Positions 18,295 to 27,154 of a stretch of 64,000 bases of DNA are shown piece by piece (the stretch's first letter is position 1; every line of letters begins with the position of its first letter). Below the pieces are notes generated by a model. That model did no database searches, was not told where the DNA came from, and saw only the letters and a program-made list of their open reading frames with translations. A program made the position numbers and the translations under genes. Where the stretch lies: positions 62,001 through 126,000 of the forward strand of contig JAFYER010000005.1 of the NCBI GenBank assembly GCA_017544165.1, given 5' to 3'. The DNA comes from Bacilli bacterium (GTDB lineage Bacteria; Bacillota_I; Bacilli_A; RF39; UBA660).

Positions 18295-19547
18295 TATCCA
18301 CCTGCCACTATACTAAATGCACTCGTTCCTACTGGGAGATCAAATACTCCTTCAGTTGCAGCAGTCCGAAGACCACCATTATAATTATTATTTCCGTACA
18401 ATGTTATATGTAAATGTGGTGCCCATCCAGGTGATTCAGCTGAACCGGCTGCATTACCGACAAAACCAATTAATTGACCTTTTTTAATTGTTTTATGGCA
18501 TGCTGATTGAGGGCATCGATAAACAATTCCTGACATATGTGTCATGAAAACTGTATCGATTGATGTTCCATTTATTGTTGTAGGAGTTGACATTTTAATT
18601 GATACAGTATAAGCTGTCTCATCCCAGCCTTTATTAGTTGTATGTCCCCATTCTGAATATATCATCGTTCCATCAACTGGCGAATATATTGGTGTTCCAA
18701 AGTTAGCCATTATATCCATACCATTATGATCATATACAAAGTGATAAGAACCATTTACAGGAGTTGTTGGGAAGACAAAATAACTATTATGAACAGTATA
18801 ACCAGACAACTGAGTCGGTATACTTTGATAATTAGCAGGCCATGCTCCCAATGGCAAACCGGATGCGGCATCTTTCGGATAAACAAAGTTACTTGCATTT
18901 ACTACCCCTGGATAACAATTTATAGCAGATGACGGATCAGGTTCAGAAGAAAATACAACACCAGTTTGGCATTTTCCATCACCACCGGTAGTTTGACCAC
19001 CCACTCCAGGTCGTGGTTCGCTCGGATCAGGGTCTTCAGTTTGTATATTCTTAAGTTGTTCTGCTAACTTTCTTTTTATATCACTATCTAAGATGGATTT
19101 TAGAGAAGTTAATCTATTCAAAAGATTTGTTTTTGAAGAACCATTTTCTAAACGGTTTACTGCATATAAAGCATCTTCATAATCAAATCGGCTAAGGGAA
19201 TTTTCAGCGGTTTTAACTAGTTCTTGAGCGTCTCTAATTAAAAACGCCGCTATTTTATCCTCAGTAGCATTATCAAAGCAATCTTTATATTTCATATCCG
19301 AAGGTGTCAGCGATATTACCGCTTCTACAAAGTTTGGTATAAAGAATATAAAAGCAGCAATAAAAAATTTTATAACCGATAAAGTAATTATTTCTTTAAA
19401 ATTATTTGAATTTACCATTGCTTTATAAAGCCCAATAATCGTTATAATTATTAATATAACTGGCACGACAATTTTGATAACTAGAATTAGTTTATTTATA
19501 ATTAGCATTGCGCTTAAAATATCGGGATTTTCGCATATATTATTCAC
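18294..19547 (-). CDS. M23 metallopeptidase with VirB2-like N-terminus
   Basis: A 417-residue predicted wall hydrolase. Two N-terminal membrane helices (about 15-45 and 60-82), flanked by Cys 5 and a Cys near 90, resemble VirB2/TrbC-like two-helix modules. A helical linker (about 95-175) and a low-complexity Pro/Gly hinge follow. The C-terminal LytM/M23 domain shows the zinc motifs HNGMD, MTHMS and PHLHIT (HxH), so it looks active against peptidoglycan peptide bridges. It starts with GTG, preceded by GGAGAG. The following gene overlaps by one base. Fusion of this membrane module to a peptidase is the unusual point. Confidence 0.85.
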   Translation of the reverse strand: MNNICENPDILSAMLIINKLILVIKIVVPVILIIITIIGLYKAMVNSNNFKEIITLSVIKFFIAAFIFFIPNFVEAVISLTPSDMKYKDCFDNATEDKIAAFLIRDAQELVKTAENSLSRFDYEDALYAVNRLENGSSKTNLLNRLTSLKSILDSDIKRKLAEQLKNIQTEDPDPSEPRPGVGGQTTGGDGKCQTGVVFSSEPDPSSAINCYPGVVNASNFVYPKDAASGLPLGAWPANYQSIPTQLSGYTVHNSYFVFPTTPVNGSYHFVYDHNGMDIMANFGTPIYSPVDGTMIYSEWGHTTNKGWDETAYTVSIKMSTPTTINGTSIDTVFMTHMSGIVYRCPQSACHKTIKKGQLIGFVGNAAGSAESPGWAPHLHITLYGNNNYNGGLRTAATEGVFDLPVGTSAFSIVAGG

Positions 19548-19676
19548 TACTACTCACTCTCCACTCAATAGTATAATTATAACATTACAATTTATATTAA
19601 GGCAATATCATGTAATTAATAATTGTATCTTAATAAATATTGAGTTAAAATATATTTCGCCTGTGGGGTTTTGAAG

Positions 19677-19822
19677 ATGAGATATACGTGGGATAAAAAA
19701 TTAATTTTAAGACTATATAAAGACAAAGCAGTTCGTGAGGAATTAACAGGACTATTACAAACCTATTTAGGTATATTTGACTATTTAAATAACTCGCATT
19801 TCCCCCTAAAAGAACCATCGAA
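19677..19822 (+). pseudogene. Probable N-terminal piece of the M3-like peptidase (frame-shifted)
   Basis: An open frame starting at ATG 19677 (TTG 19671 is an alternative) encodes about 48 plausible residues (WDKKLILRLYKDKAVREE, then LLQTYLGIFDYLNNSHFP) before the reading frame moves to that of the peptidase at 19823. A GTGGGG ribosome-like site lies upstream. The switch fits a one-base change in the run of C or A at 19802-19811. It may be a real mutation, an assembly error or a frameshift; on its own this piece is not a gene. Confidence 0.5.
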
Positions 19823-20725
19823 ATGGATCGAGATTTTATTTCAACATACACTTTTGTTGAAGATATAATGAATGAATTTCTTTATAAATGTAAATCCCCA
19901 ACTATTACCGATGAGGGATTTTTACACAAATTTACTAAGGAAGATGCACTGAATTTAACTGCAAGTTTCTATAATTCTTTAGATGAAGATATCCAAAAAT
20001 ATTTCGATAGATTATTTAAGGAAAGGTTTAATCATTTACGGTTTACTTGTTCGATTAATTCGATTTTATTTTCAGGTGGAACCTTTCATAGTAATATTGC
20101 AGACGAAACATTTATAGTTTCCCAATATAATAAAACTTTTGCAAATATTCTTACTTTAATTCATGAATATGCCCATGCGATAAGTTTTCAATTAAATAGA
20201 AATAAAATGACTGAAGTTCAAAATGACCTTTTTTGTGAAATTGAAGCGGTCTTTATGGAATTAGTAGCAATGGACTATTTTGAAAAAAATTTTCCAGAGT
20301 ACAAGAATGATATTTATGAATCGCGATTAGATTGCTATATATCCACAATTAGTGATGCAATTTCTGTTTGTGATAAATTTGAATTTGATAATATTTTTAA
20401 AGATTTTTCTATTGACCCAAATAAGAAATCGTTTTTACAAATAATTAAACTATTAAAAAGAGAAACTAATTTAAATTATTCACAGTTATTATGCATATTT
20501 AATTTGCCAGCAATTGTAATAAGTAAATATCCACTTGGGACACTTGTAGCAATTGAATTATACAAAGTTTATGAAGAAAATCCTAATGAAGCATTTAACT
20601 TGTATCGAAGAATAATACAGCTTAATGGTATGCCAAGTAAGCAAATGTATGAAGAATTAAAAAAGATGGGACTTAACCCATCTAGTAATATAGAGACATT
20701 TGAAAGAAAGCTTACAAGAAACTAA
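19823..20725 (+). CDS. M3-like zinc metallopeptidase (possibly 5'-frameshifted)
   Basis: A 300-residue protein with the zincin motif HEYAH at about 112-116 and a downstream glutamate in a CEIEAVFMELVAMDYF helix, the arrangement of M3 oligoendopeptidase F-like enzymes (HExxH plus E). It is half the usual M3 length (about 600 aa), so it would be a small divergent member or a truncated one. The ATG at 19823 has no ribosome site, whereas a good upstream frame with one lies at 19677; together they would give about 348 aa. The gene ends in a 4-base overlap with ffh on the other strand. Confidence 0.7.
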   Translation: MDRDFISTYTFVEDIMNEFLYKCKSPTITDEGFLHKFTKEDALNLTASFYNSLDEDIQKYFDRLFKERFNHLRFTCSINSILFSGGTFHSNIADETFIVSQYNKTFANILTLIHEYAHAISFQLNRNKMTEVQNDLFCEIEAVFMELVAMDYFEKNFPEYKNDIYESRLDCYISTISDAISVCDKFEFDNIFKDFSIDPNKKSFLQIIKLLKRETNLNYSQLLCIFNLPAIVISKYPLGTLVAIELYKVYEENPNEAFNLYRRIIQLNGMPSKQMYEELKKMGLNPSSNIETFERKLTRN

Positions 20726-22029
20726 AATGGCATTTTCATATTACCATTACTAAATTCTTTCATCATTTTTTTCATTGATTCAAATTGATTTAATAGTTGA
20801 TTGACTTCTTCGACACTTCTTCCAGAACCTTTTGCAATTCTCTTTTTTCTTTCAGCTTTAAGTATTTCGGGATGTTTTCTTTCATATGGTGTCATTGATG
20901 TGACTATAGCTTCAATATGAGACATTTGTTTAGGATCAATATTAATATTATTTAAGCCCATTTTACGAGCACCTGGCATCATTTTTAATAGATTTTCTAA
21001 AGGCCCTAATTTTTTTATTTGATTTAAATTATTTAAGAAATCCTCAAGGTCATATTTACCTTTTCGCATCTTAGCAATATCCATTTTTGCATCTTCTTCA
21101 GACATTACATCTTCAACTTTTTCGGCAATAGATAAGATATCACCCATATCAAGAATTCTCTCAGCCATTCTTTCAGGATTAAATTCAGATATACCATCTA
21201 GTTTTTCAGAATCTCCTATAAACTTTATCGGAACATCTGTAAGATGCCTTACGCAAAGAGCAACTCCACCTTTTGTATTGCTATCCATTTTAGTAAGAAT
21301 AGCGCCTGTAAGTTCCAGGTTATCGTTAAATCCATTAATGACATTTATGGCATCTTGGCCAATCATTGCGTCTACTACTAATATTTTTTCATCTAATGGA
21401 AATGCATCTTCAATTCTTTTTAGTTCTGCCATCAAATTTTCATCGACTTGTAATCTACCTGCGGTATCTATAATTATATAATTATTGCCATTTTCATTTG
21501 CATAATCAATGGCATCTTTAACTATATCAACGACATCTTTACTATCTTTTTTAAATACGTCTACTCCAAGTTGCTTTCCAATTACCTCAAGCTGTTCAAT
21601 AGCGGCTGGTCTATAAATGTCACAAGCTACTAATAATGGCTTTTTATGATGTTTTTTTCTCAAAAAATTAGCAAGTTTTCCAGCTGTAGTAGTTTTGCCA
21701 CTTCCTTGCAATCCCACTAACATAAGCATTGGACATTTTTTATCGACAACTAAACTAGCTTCCTTTTCTCCTAATAAATTAACTAACTCATCCTTGACAA
21801 TTCTAATAAAAACTTCGTCTGGCTTTAATGATTTAGCAACTTCTTCGCCTAATGCTTTTTCTTTAACTATTTCCGTAAATTCTTTGACAACTTGATAATT
21901 AACATCAGCTTCTAGTAAAGCCATTCTAATTTCTCTTATTGCTCCTGAAATATTGTCTTCGGTAATTTTTCCCATTCCCCGAATATTTTTTATTGCATTT
22001 GATAAACGATCACCTAAATAATCAAACAT
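20722..22029 (-). CDS. ffh: Signal recognition particle GTPase Ffh
   Basis: The protein part of SRP, targeting nascent membrane proteins. It has 435 aa. An N-terminal four-helix bundle precedes the G domain, with GLQGSGKTTT, DTAGRLQVDE and TKMDSNTKGG. The Met-rich M domain from about 295 includes MMPGARKMG, the signal-peptide groove, and ends MKMPF. The usual partner genes ylxM and ftsY are not adjacent. It follows a 461-residue unknown gene by 16 bases in the same direction. Confidence 0.97.
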   Translation of the reverse strand: MFDYLGDRLSNAIKNIRGMGKITEDNISGAIREIRMALLEADVNYQVVKEFTEIVKEKALGEEVAKSLKPDEVFIRIVKDELVNLLGEKEASLVVDKKCPMLMLVGLQGSGKTTTAGKLANFLRKKHHKKPLLVACDIYRPAAIEQLEVIGKQLGVDVFKKDSKDVVDIVKDAIDYANENGNNYIIIDTAGRLQVDENLMAELKRIEDAFPLDEKILVVDAMIGQDAINVINGFNDNLELTGAILTKMDSNTKGGVALCVRHLTDVPIKFIGDSEKLDGISEFNPERMAERILDMGDILSIAEKVEDVMSEEDAKMDIAKMRKGKYDLEDFLNNLNQIKKLGPLENLLKMMPGARKMGLNNINIDPKQMSHIEAIVTSMTPYERKHPEILKAERKKRIAKGSGRSVEEVNQLLNQFESMKKMMKEFSNGNMKMPF

Positions 22030-22045
22030 TTTTTAAAACTCCTTT

Positions 22046-23431
22046 CTATCTTTCTAAATCTTCACTTTTTAAAGATTTACCATAATTAAATCCCATTAAA
22101 TATAAATTATCTAAAAATTCATTCTTAAAATGAATTTCCTCTCTCGTTTTAAGATGAAGATTTGCTGAAGAGCCAGCATTATTCAAAATCTCGATATCAT
22201 CTGTCAATAATATCATTTTATAATAACAGGCAATATTTTTATCAAACACCCTTCTTACGTAATCTTCCGCTTCTTTCTCTTCCATTCTCGCATCTATTAC
22301 AGTTTTACGATAACGTATTGGCATAAAATCTTGAACATCAATTTCATATATTCCAAGACCGTTTAATAGTCCAAACGTGATTATTAAGGAAATAAAATGA
22401 TCTGGATTATAAAAACGGAAACTTGATGTCTTTGGTGTCATACTTTTTATTATATCAGATATTTCGGCATTTGAGCGAGTTATTTGCGATGACTGAACAG
22501 CAATAATATTTGCAATTTTTTCACCAAATTCATTATCAGTAATTGACATGCGCACATTTGGAAGCTCAAAACGATGCTTTTTAAGCATAAATGCGAAGTA
22601 CCATGGAGTTTCATATTCAATATCACTCCTTTTCGTTTTAAAATATAATTCGTCATCAAATGCACTTCCTAAATATGCTAAATCGTTTAGACTAGGCATA
22701 ATCGTATCGTTTAAAAAATCAGTATATTTAATAAAATATTTGCTTACATTTGCAAGTTCATACGATGTTGCATTTAGAATAACCGCTTCAAAAACAAGTT
22801 TGGTTAAATCATCACTATTATAAAAATTTACAAAGTTTTCAACTTTAAATAAGTTATAAGGAGAATTGCTGGTTTTTAATGTATCAATAAATCTTTTTAG
22901 AACGTTATTGAAAATTGCTGCATCGTGAATATGAATTAATGGTAAATCTATCTCACCAATCCTCGATGGTTGACCAATTGTTATAGAATTTCCTAAGATA
23001 CCGACATGAGCATTATTAGATTTCACATTATGTACAGATGGCCTACAAAAACAGCCTAGTTTTCCATCATAAGCGGGACTATATATTTTCTTCACTACAT
23101 TAATAAATAAATCTACATAATAATTTTCGTCAAATAATCGTAGATATCGACTTTTATAATCAGCGATTATATCAAAAATATTACTGCAATTAGAATATGG
23201 TATATTACGGATAATATTATCAAAGCAAACTCTTACTTCACTGTAATCATATCTTCCATCAAAACTAAATCCTATTACAACATTTACTACTTCCGTTAAA
23301 ATACTTTCAAGTTTCTCAGATGCTTCTATATTAAAATGATGTTTCCATGGTAAAAATGCTTGGCCGTTTTCAACCATAAATGGAATAATCGAATTAATAG
23401 ATTCTCGAAATATATTACATAGTATATACAT
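22046..23431 (-). CDS. Unknown 461-residue protein upstream of ffh
   Basis: A protein I do not recognise. It has no signal peptide, no clear membrane helix and no nucleotide-binding motif. Mid-region features include a short Cys cluster GCFCRPSVHN (about 143-152) and a Gly/Ile-rich stretch (VGILGNSITIGQPSRIGEIDLP) that could be a beta region, followed by His-rich LIHIHDAA. The rest looks alpha-helical with many aromatic residues. ATG has an AGAGGT ribosome site. It lies between priA and ffh, 16 bases before ffh, with its own start about 58 bases after priA, so coexpression with ffh is likely. Confidence 0.7.
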   Translation of the reverse strand: MYILCNIFRESINSIIPFMVENGQAFLPWKHHFNIEASEKLESILTEVVNVVIGFSFDGRYDYSEVRVCFDNIIRNIPYSNCSNIFDIIADYKSRYLRLFDENYYVDLFINVVKKIYSPAYDGKLGCFCRPSVHNVKSNNAHVGILGNSITIGQPSRIGEIDLPLIHIHDAAIFNNVLKRFIDTLKTSNSPYNLFKVENFVNFYNSDDLTKLVFEAVILNATSYELANVSKYFIKYTDFLNDTIMPSLNDLAYLGSAFDDELYFKTKRSDIEYETPWYFAFMLKKHRFELPNVRMSITDNEFGEKIANIIAVQSSQITRSNAEISDIIKSMTPKTSSFRFYNPDHFISLIITFGLLNGLGIYEIDVQDFMPIRYRKTVIDARMEEKEAEDYVRRVFDKNIACYYKMILLTDDIEILNNAGSSANLHLKTREEIHFKNEFLDNLYLMGFNYGKSLKSEDLER

Positions 23432-23489
23432 ATTAACCTCTTGGTGATATATCTTAACATATATAATATATTTTAGGCAATTAAATCTT

Positions 23490-25661
23490 TCAAAAATGGC
23501 TTGGATTAAAGCAAATTTCGATATTAATCATATTATTTGTAGTATATAATTCATCTAGTTGTTTAAGAGCATCACATAATTTTTCATCATATGTATATTT
23601 AATAATAATTTGAAAATTGTAAACATTTTTAATTTTAAAAACCGATGCAGGCGTTGGCCCATATATTATTGATTTTTTATCAATATTTTGCTTCAAAAAA
23701 TTTTTAATCTTGTTTGCATTATTACTGGCTTGTTCATAATCAGAGGACTTAATATTTATGGTAACTATATATGTATAAGGTGGATATTTTAATTTATGAC
23801 GTATATCCATTTCATAACGATAAAACCCTTCATAATCATTATTTCTTACAAAATTTAATGTATCATTATCAGGGTTATATGTTTGAATTATTACCTCGCC
23901 TTGTTTATTGAACCTACCTGCTCTACCAGAGGTTTGATATAAAAGACTAAACGTTTTTTCATTTGCTCTAAAATCTGGAATATTAAGAGATGTATCAGCA
24001 TTTATAATACCTACTAAAGTAACATTTTTAAAATCTAAACCTTTGCTAATCATTTGTGTACCTAGTAAAATATCATATTCGTTATTAGAGAAAGAATCAA
24101 TTATTTTTTGGTAACTACCTTTCTTACTTGTTGTATCTTGATCCATTCTAATAATTCGAGCAAATGGATATAATTTTTTTAATTCATCTTCGAGCTTCTG
24201 AGTACCTAATCCTAGGTAGTTTAAACTATTTTCATGACACTTAGGACAAACATCGTCTTTTTTTAAACTATAACCACAATAATGGCATCTCAAGTTATTC
24301 GAAGATTTATGATAAGTAAGTGTAATATCACAATTTGGGCATTTATAAGTGTATCCGCAGTTACCACATGTTATAAAAGTCGAAAAGCCTCTGCGATTTA
24401 AAAGAAGAATAATTTGCTCATTTTTAGCAAATCTATCACTAATTTTTTCTTTAAGTAATTCTGAAAAAATAAAGTTTCTTTTTTTCACTTCATTAGTCAT
24501 ATCTACTAATTCAATTTCCGGTAGTGAGAGATTATTTGCCCTTTTATTTAATACAAGTAGTTTATATACACCCTTCATAGCTCTAGCTTTCGATTCTAAT
24601 GATGGTGTTGCTGAGGATAGTATTAAAGGAATATTATGATACTTAGCCCTAAATTTGGCTACTTCAATTGCATTATAGCGAGGATTAGTATCTTGATGGT
24701 AAGTTTCACTATGCTCTTCATCAATTATTATAATACCAAGGTTTTTAAGAGGTACAAATATACTTGACCTGGTCCCAACAACTATTTTAACTTCATCACG
24801 CAAAATTTTTTGATATTCGTCATGCTTTTCGCCAATGGAAAGGCCACTATGAAAAATCGCTACATTGCTACCAAATCGATCATAAAATCTTTGCACCGTT
24901 TGTGTAGTAAGACATATTTCAGGTACTAAAACAATAGCGCTTTTGCCCATTTTTAATACTTTACTTATTAATTGCATATAAACTTCTGTTTTACCTGAGC
25001 CTGTAACACCCTGCAATAAATATACATTATAACTGTTTAAATTCTTTTCGACACAATCAAAAGCAATTTGCTGTTCGTCATTTAATTTATTTTCTTTGTG
25101 AATAATATCCATTATGTCAATGCGATATTTTTGTTTTTTTTCAAGCCTAATTAATTCTTTTTCTTTAAATAATTTAATTATATTATTATCAATTATTTTC
25201 CTTGGCTGCTTATCCGTCATTAAAAGTTCTAAAACTTCTAATTGCTTATAAGCTTTTGGATGCATTAATATATACTCATTTGCTTTATTTTTGTCATCTA
25301 AAACAACAAATTCTTCATATTTACTAAAATTTTTATCGTTTTTTATTTTATAAGGTGCTGGAAGCATTGCCTGGTAGGCCGATATTAATGTACATAAAGT
25401 TTCCTTTTGCAAAAACCTACCAATTAAAAGTTGTTCTTCATTTAAACATAATTCTTCATCAACCGCTATTAATTCTTTTAAATCGTAATCAGGTCTATTA
25501 TCACTAATTCCAATCACAATACCATTTACAATATTTTTAGAAAAAGGTACCTTAACCTTCATACCTATTTTGATAATTTTTTGATATTTAAGTGGAATTA
25601 AATAAGTAAATTCTTTATCTAAAGATTTAACTGGATACTCAATTATTATCTGAGCGTACAT
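23490..25661 (-). CDS. priA: Primosomal replication helicase PriA
   Basis: A superfamily 2 helicase that restarts stalled forks, 723 aa. An N-terminal 3'-DNA-binding domain precedes helicase motifs GVTGSGKTEVY (Walker A), DEEH (Walker B) and SATPS. The zinc-binding region carries four Cys pairs between about 430 and 475 (CGNCGYTYKCPNC, then CHYCGY and CPKC). Motif V/VI segments GTQMISKGLDF and QTSGRAGR follow. It starts inside the 3' end of the sipW-type gene (23-base overlap) with an AGGTG ribosome site. Confidence 0.96.
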   Translation of the reverse strand: MYAQIIIEYPVKSLDKEFTYLIPLKYQKIIKIGMKVKVPFSKNIVNGIVIGISDNRPDYDLKELIAVDEELCLNEEQLLIGRFLQKETLCTLISAYQAMLPAPYKIKNDKNFSKYEEFVVLDDKNKANEYILMHPKAYKQLEVLELLMTDKQPRKIIDNNIIKLFKEKELIRLEKKQKYRIDIMDIIHKENKLNDEQQIAFDCVEKNLNSYNVYLLQGVTGSGKTEVYMQLISKVLKMGKSAIVLVPEICLTTQTVQRFYDRFGSNVAIFHSGLSIGEKHDEYQKILRDEVKIVVGTRSSIFVPLKNLGIIIIDEEHSETYHQDTNPRYNAIEVAKFRAKYHNIPLILSSATPSLESKARAMKGVYKLLVLNKRANNLSLPEIELVDMTNEVKKRNFIFSELLKEKISDRFAKNEQIILLLNRRGFSTFITCGNCGYTYKCPNCDITLTYHKSSNNLRCHYCGYSLKKDDVCPKCHENSLNYLGLGTQKLEDELKKLYPFARIIRMDQDTTSKKGSYQKIIDSFSNNEYDILLGTQMISKGLDFKNVTLVGIINADTSLNIPDFRANEKTFSLLYQTSGRAGRFNKQGEVIIQTYNPDNDTLNFVRNNDYEGFYRYEMDIRHKLKYPPYTYIVTINIKSSDYEQASNNANKIKNFLKQNIDKKSIIYGPTPASVFKIKNVYNFQIIIKYTYDEKLCDALKQLDELYTTNNMINIEICFNPSHF

Positions 25662-26118
25662 TTAGGCACCTATTAATAATATAGAGAATAATAGGAATAA
25701 TTACTACTAAACTCATCAACCAGTATTTATATTTATTTAGTGTTTTGACATTTATCACATTAAATACCATTTTGCCATTTATATCATCAACAGTAGGATC
25801 ATATCCGTCAATAAAGTTATTATTATCCCCTTTTGTAACGTAAGACGCAGTCTTTTTTTGTATAACCCGATGACATATAGACATTCCCTCATCATTCGTA
25901 TAAATAATTATATCATTTTCCTTATATTCAGGGTCTTTACGTACAAGTAAAATATCACCATTTTCAATAGTTGGAGACATACTTGTTCCACCGGCTGTGT
26001 AAATGGTAAAACCTAAAAAATTTCCATCTTTATTAAAGGCAAAAAAGCCAATACATACAAGAAGGAATAAGAAAATACATGTTATAAAACTCAATATTAT
26101 TCTCAATATATTTCTCAT
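25639..26118 (-). CDS. SipW-type (ER-type) signal peptidase
   Basis: A 159-residue type I signal peptidase of the ER/archaeal class. The nucleophile is S46 in GTSMSPT. The general base is histidine (H83 in ICHRV), not the lysine of bacterial LepB. Two membrane helices flank the catalytic domain (about 7-28 and 133-152). This class usually serves TasA-like substrates; a good substrate candidate lies at 34.8 kb. There is no Shine-Dalgarno before ATG; instead TATAAT ends six bases upstream, so the mRNA may be leaderless. It is followed by priA with overlap. Confidence 0.88.
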   Translation of the reverse strand: MRNILRIILSFITCIFLFLLVCIGFFAFNKDGNFLGFTIYTAGGTSMSPTIENGDILLVRKDPEYKENDIIIYTNDEGMSICHRVIQKKTASYVTKGDNNNFIDGYDPTVDDINGKMVFNVINVKTLNKYKYWLMSLVVIIPIILYIINRCLNVRSDNN

Positions 26119-26158
26119 AAATTAATTATACCATAACAGCTTCCTGTAATAAAGAATA

Positions 26159-27154
26159 TTATACATCAAAATTGCACCCGACATCTTTATGATTTAAATC
26201 GTTATATAGGGCATATGTCAAGCATTTTAACCCACCATGACACAGTTCGGCATTATCACAAAGTTTACAATCATCTGGAATTTTATTTTTGCGTAACTCT
26301 TTTAATAAAGGGTGATTTATATACAAATCATACATGTCATCTTTTAAAAGATTGCCAACTACAATGGGCATTCTACGGCAAGGGACTAAGTCACCATTTT
26401 CCATAACAGTTAAAAGAGTATCACCAGCGGTGCATCCATAGGCAAAATCATTAGTCATTTGAAACTGCAATGCCCTATACATCGATACCGTAGGTATAGT
26501 AATATTTTTCTTTAATAATTTTTCACGCTCTTTATTCATGATATTTAAATATGACCTAGTTTGATTATAAGTAAGCATTAAAGATTTGTCTTCTTTGCCT
26601 AAAGGAATGTATCTATCTGACCATACATTATTAACATTATGCTTTTTGGCAAATTTTACTACTTTGGGAAATTCCATATAATTAATATTTGTAGCAGTAA
26701 AAGAAATAGATGTAAATATTCCTTCTTTTTTTAAATTATCGACGCCTTTACCAATTTGCTTATAAGTACCCTTTCCTCTTATATGATCATTGGTTTTTTT
26801 ACCTCCTTCAAGACTTACTTGAACATAATAAGGATTATATGAGGCGATTTTCTTAGCCATTTTAGCATCTATCAATGTACCATTAGATAGTATTGAAAAA
26901 CTTATTAAATCACTATCTTGCTTAATTAAATCAAGCACTTTAAAAAAGAAAGGGTTACAGATAGGTTCACCACCTGTAAGATTAATATGCCCTTTCATTT
27001 TCATTTTTTTTAATAGTTTTTTATATTGCTCATATATATTTTTTAATTCATCAAATTTAAGACACACGGGTTTATGACCATCTTGATAACAGTGCAAACA
27101 ATGTAAATTACAATGCTCGCTTAAATGCCATTGTAAAATAAATCTGTTTACCAT
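26159..27154 (-). CDS. Radical SAM/SPASM enzyme coupled to a Cys-repeat substrate
   Basis: A 331-residue radical SAM enzyme. The [4Fe-4S] motif CxxxCxxC is C15, C19, C22. The SAM-binding GGEP motif follows at LTGGEPICN. A C-terminal SPASM domain carries further Cys, including C296, C299, C305, C311 and C327, for auxiliary clusters. Such enzymes modify peptides or proteins. The ATG at 27154 lies inside the last codons of the DUF2207 gene (7-base overlap), and the ribosome site GGAGG is made by that gene's Gly codons, so translation is tightly coupled. The neighbour's CSSC-GGG tail is the obvious possible substrate; this is inferred. Confidence 0.88.
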   Translation of the reverse strand: MVNRFILQWHLSEHCNLHCLHCYQDGHKPVCLKFDELKNIYEQYKKLLKKMKMKGHINLTGGEPICNPFFFKVLDLIKQDSDLISFSILSNGTLIDAKMAKKIASYNPYYVQVSLEGGKKTNDHIRGKGTYKQIGKGVDNLKKEGIFTSISFTATNINYMEFPKVVKFAKKHNVNNVWSDRYIPLGKEDKSLMLTYNQTRSYLNIMNKEREKLLKKNITIPTVSMYRALQFQMTNDFAYGCTAGDTLLTVMENGDLVPCRRMPIVVGNLLKDDMYDLYINHPLLKELRKNKIPDDCKLCDNAELCHGGLKCLTYALYNDLNHKDVGCNFDV

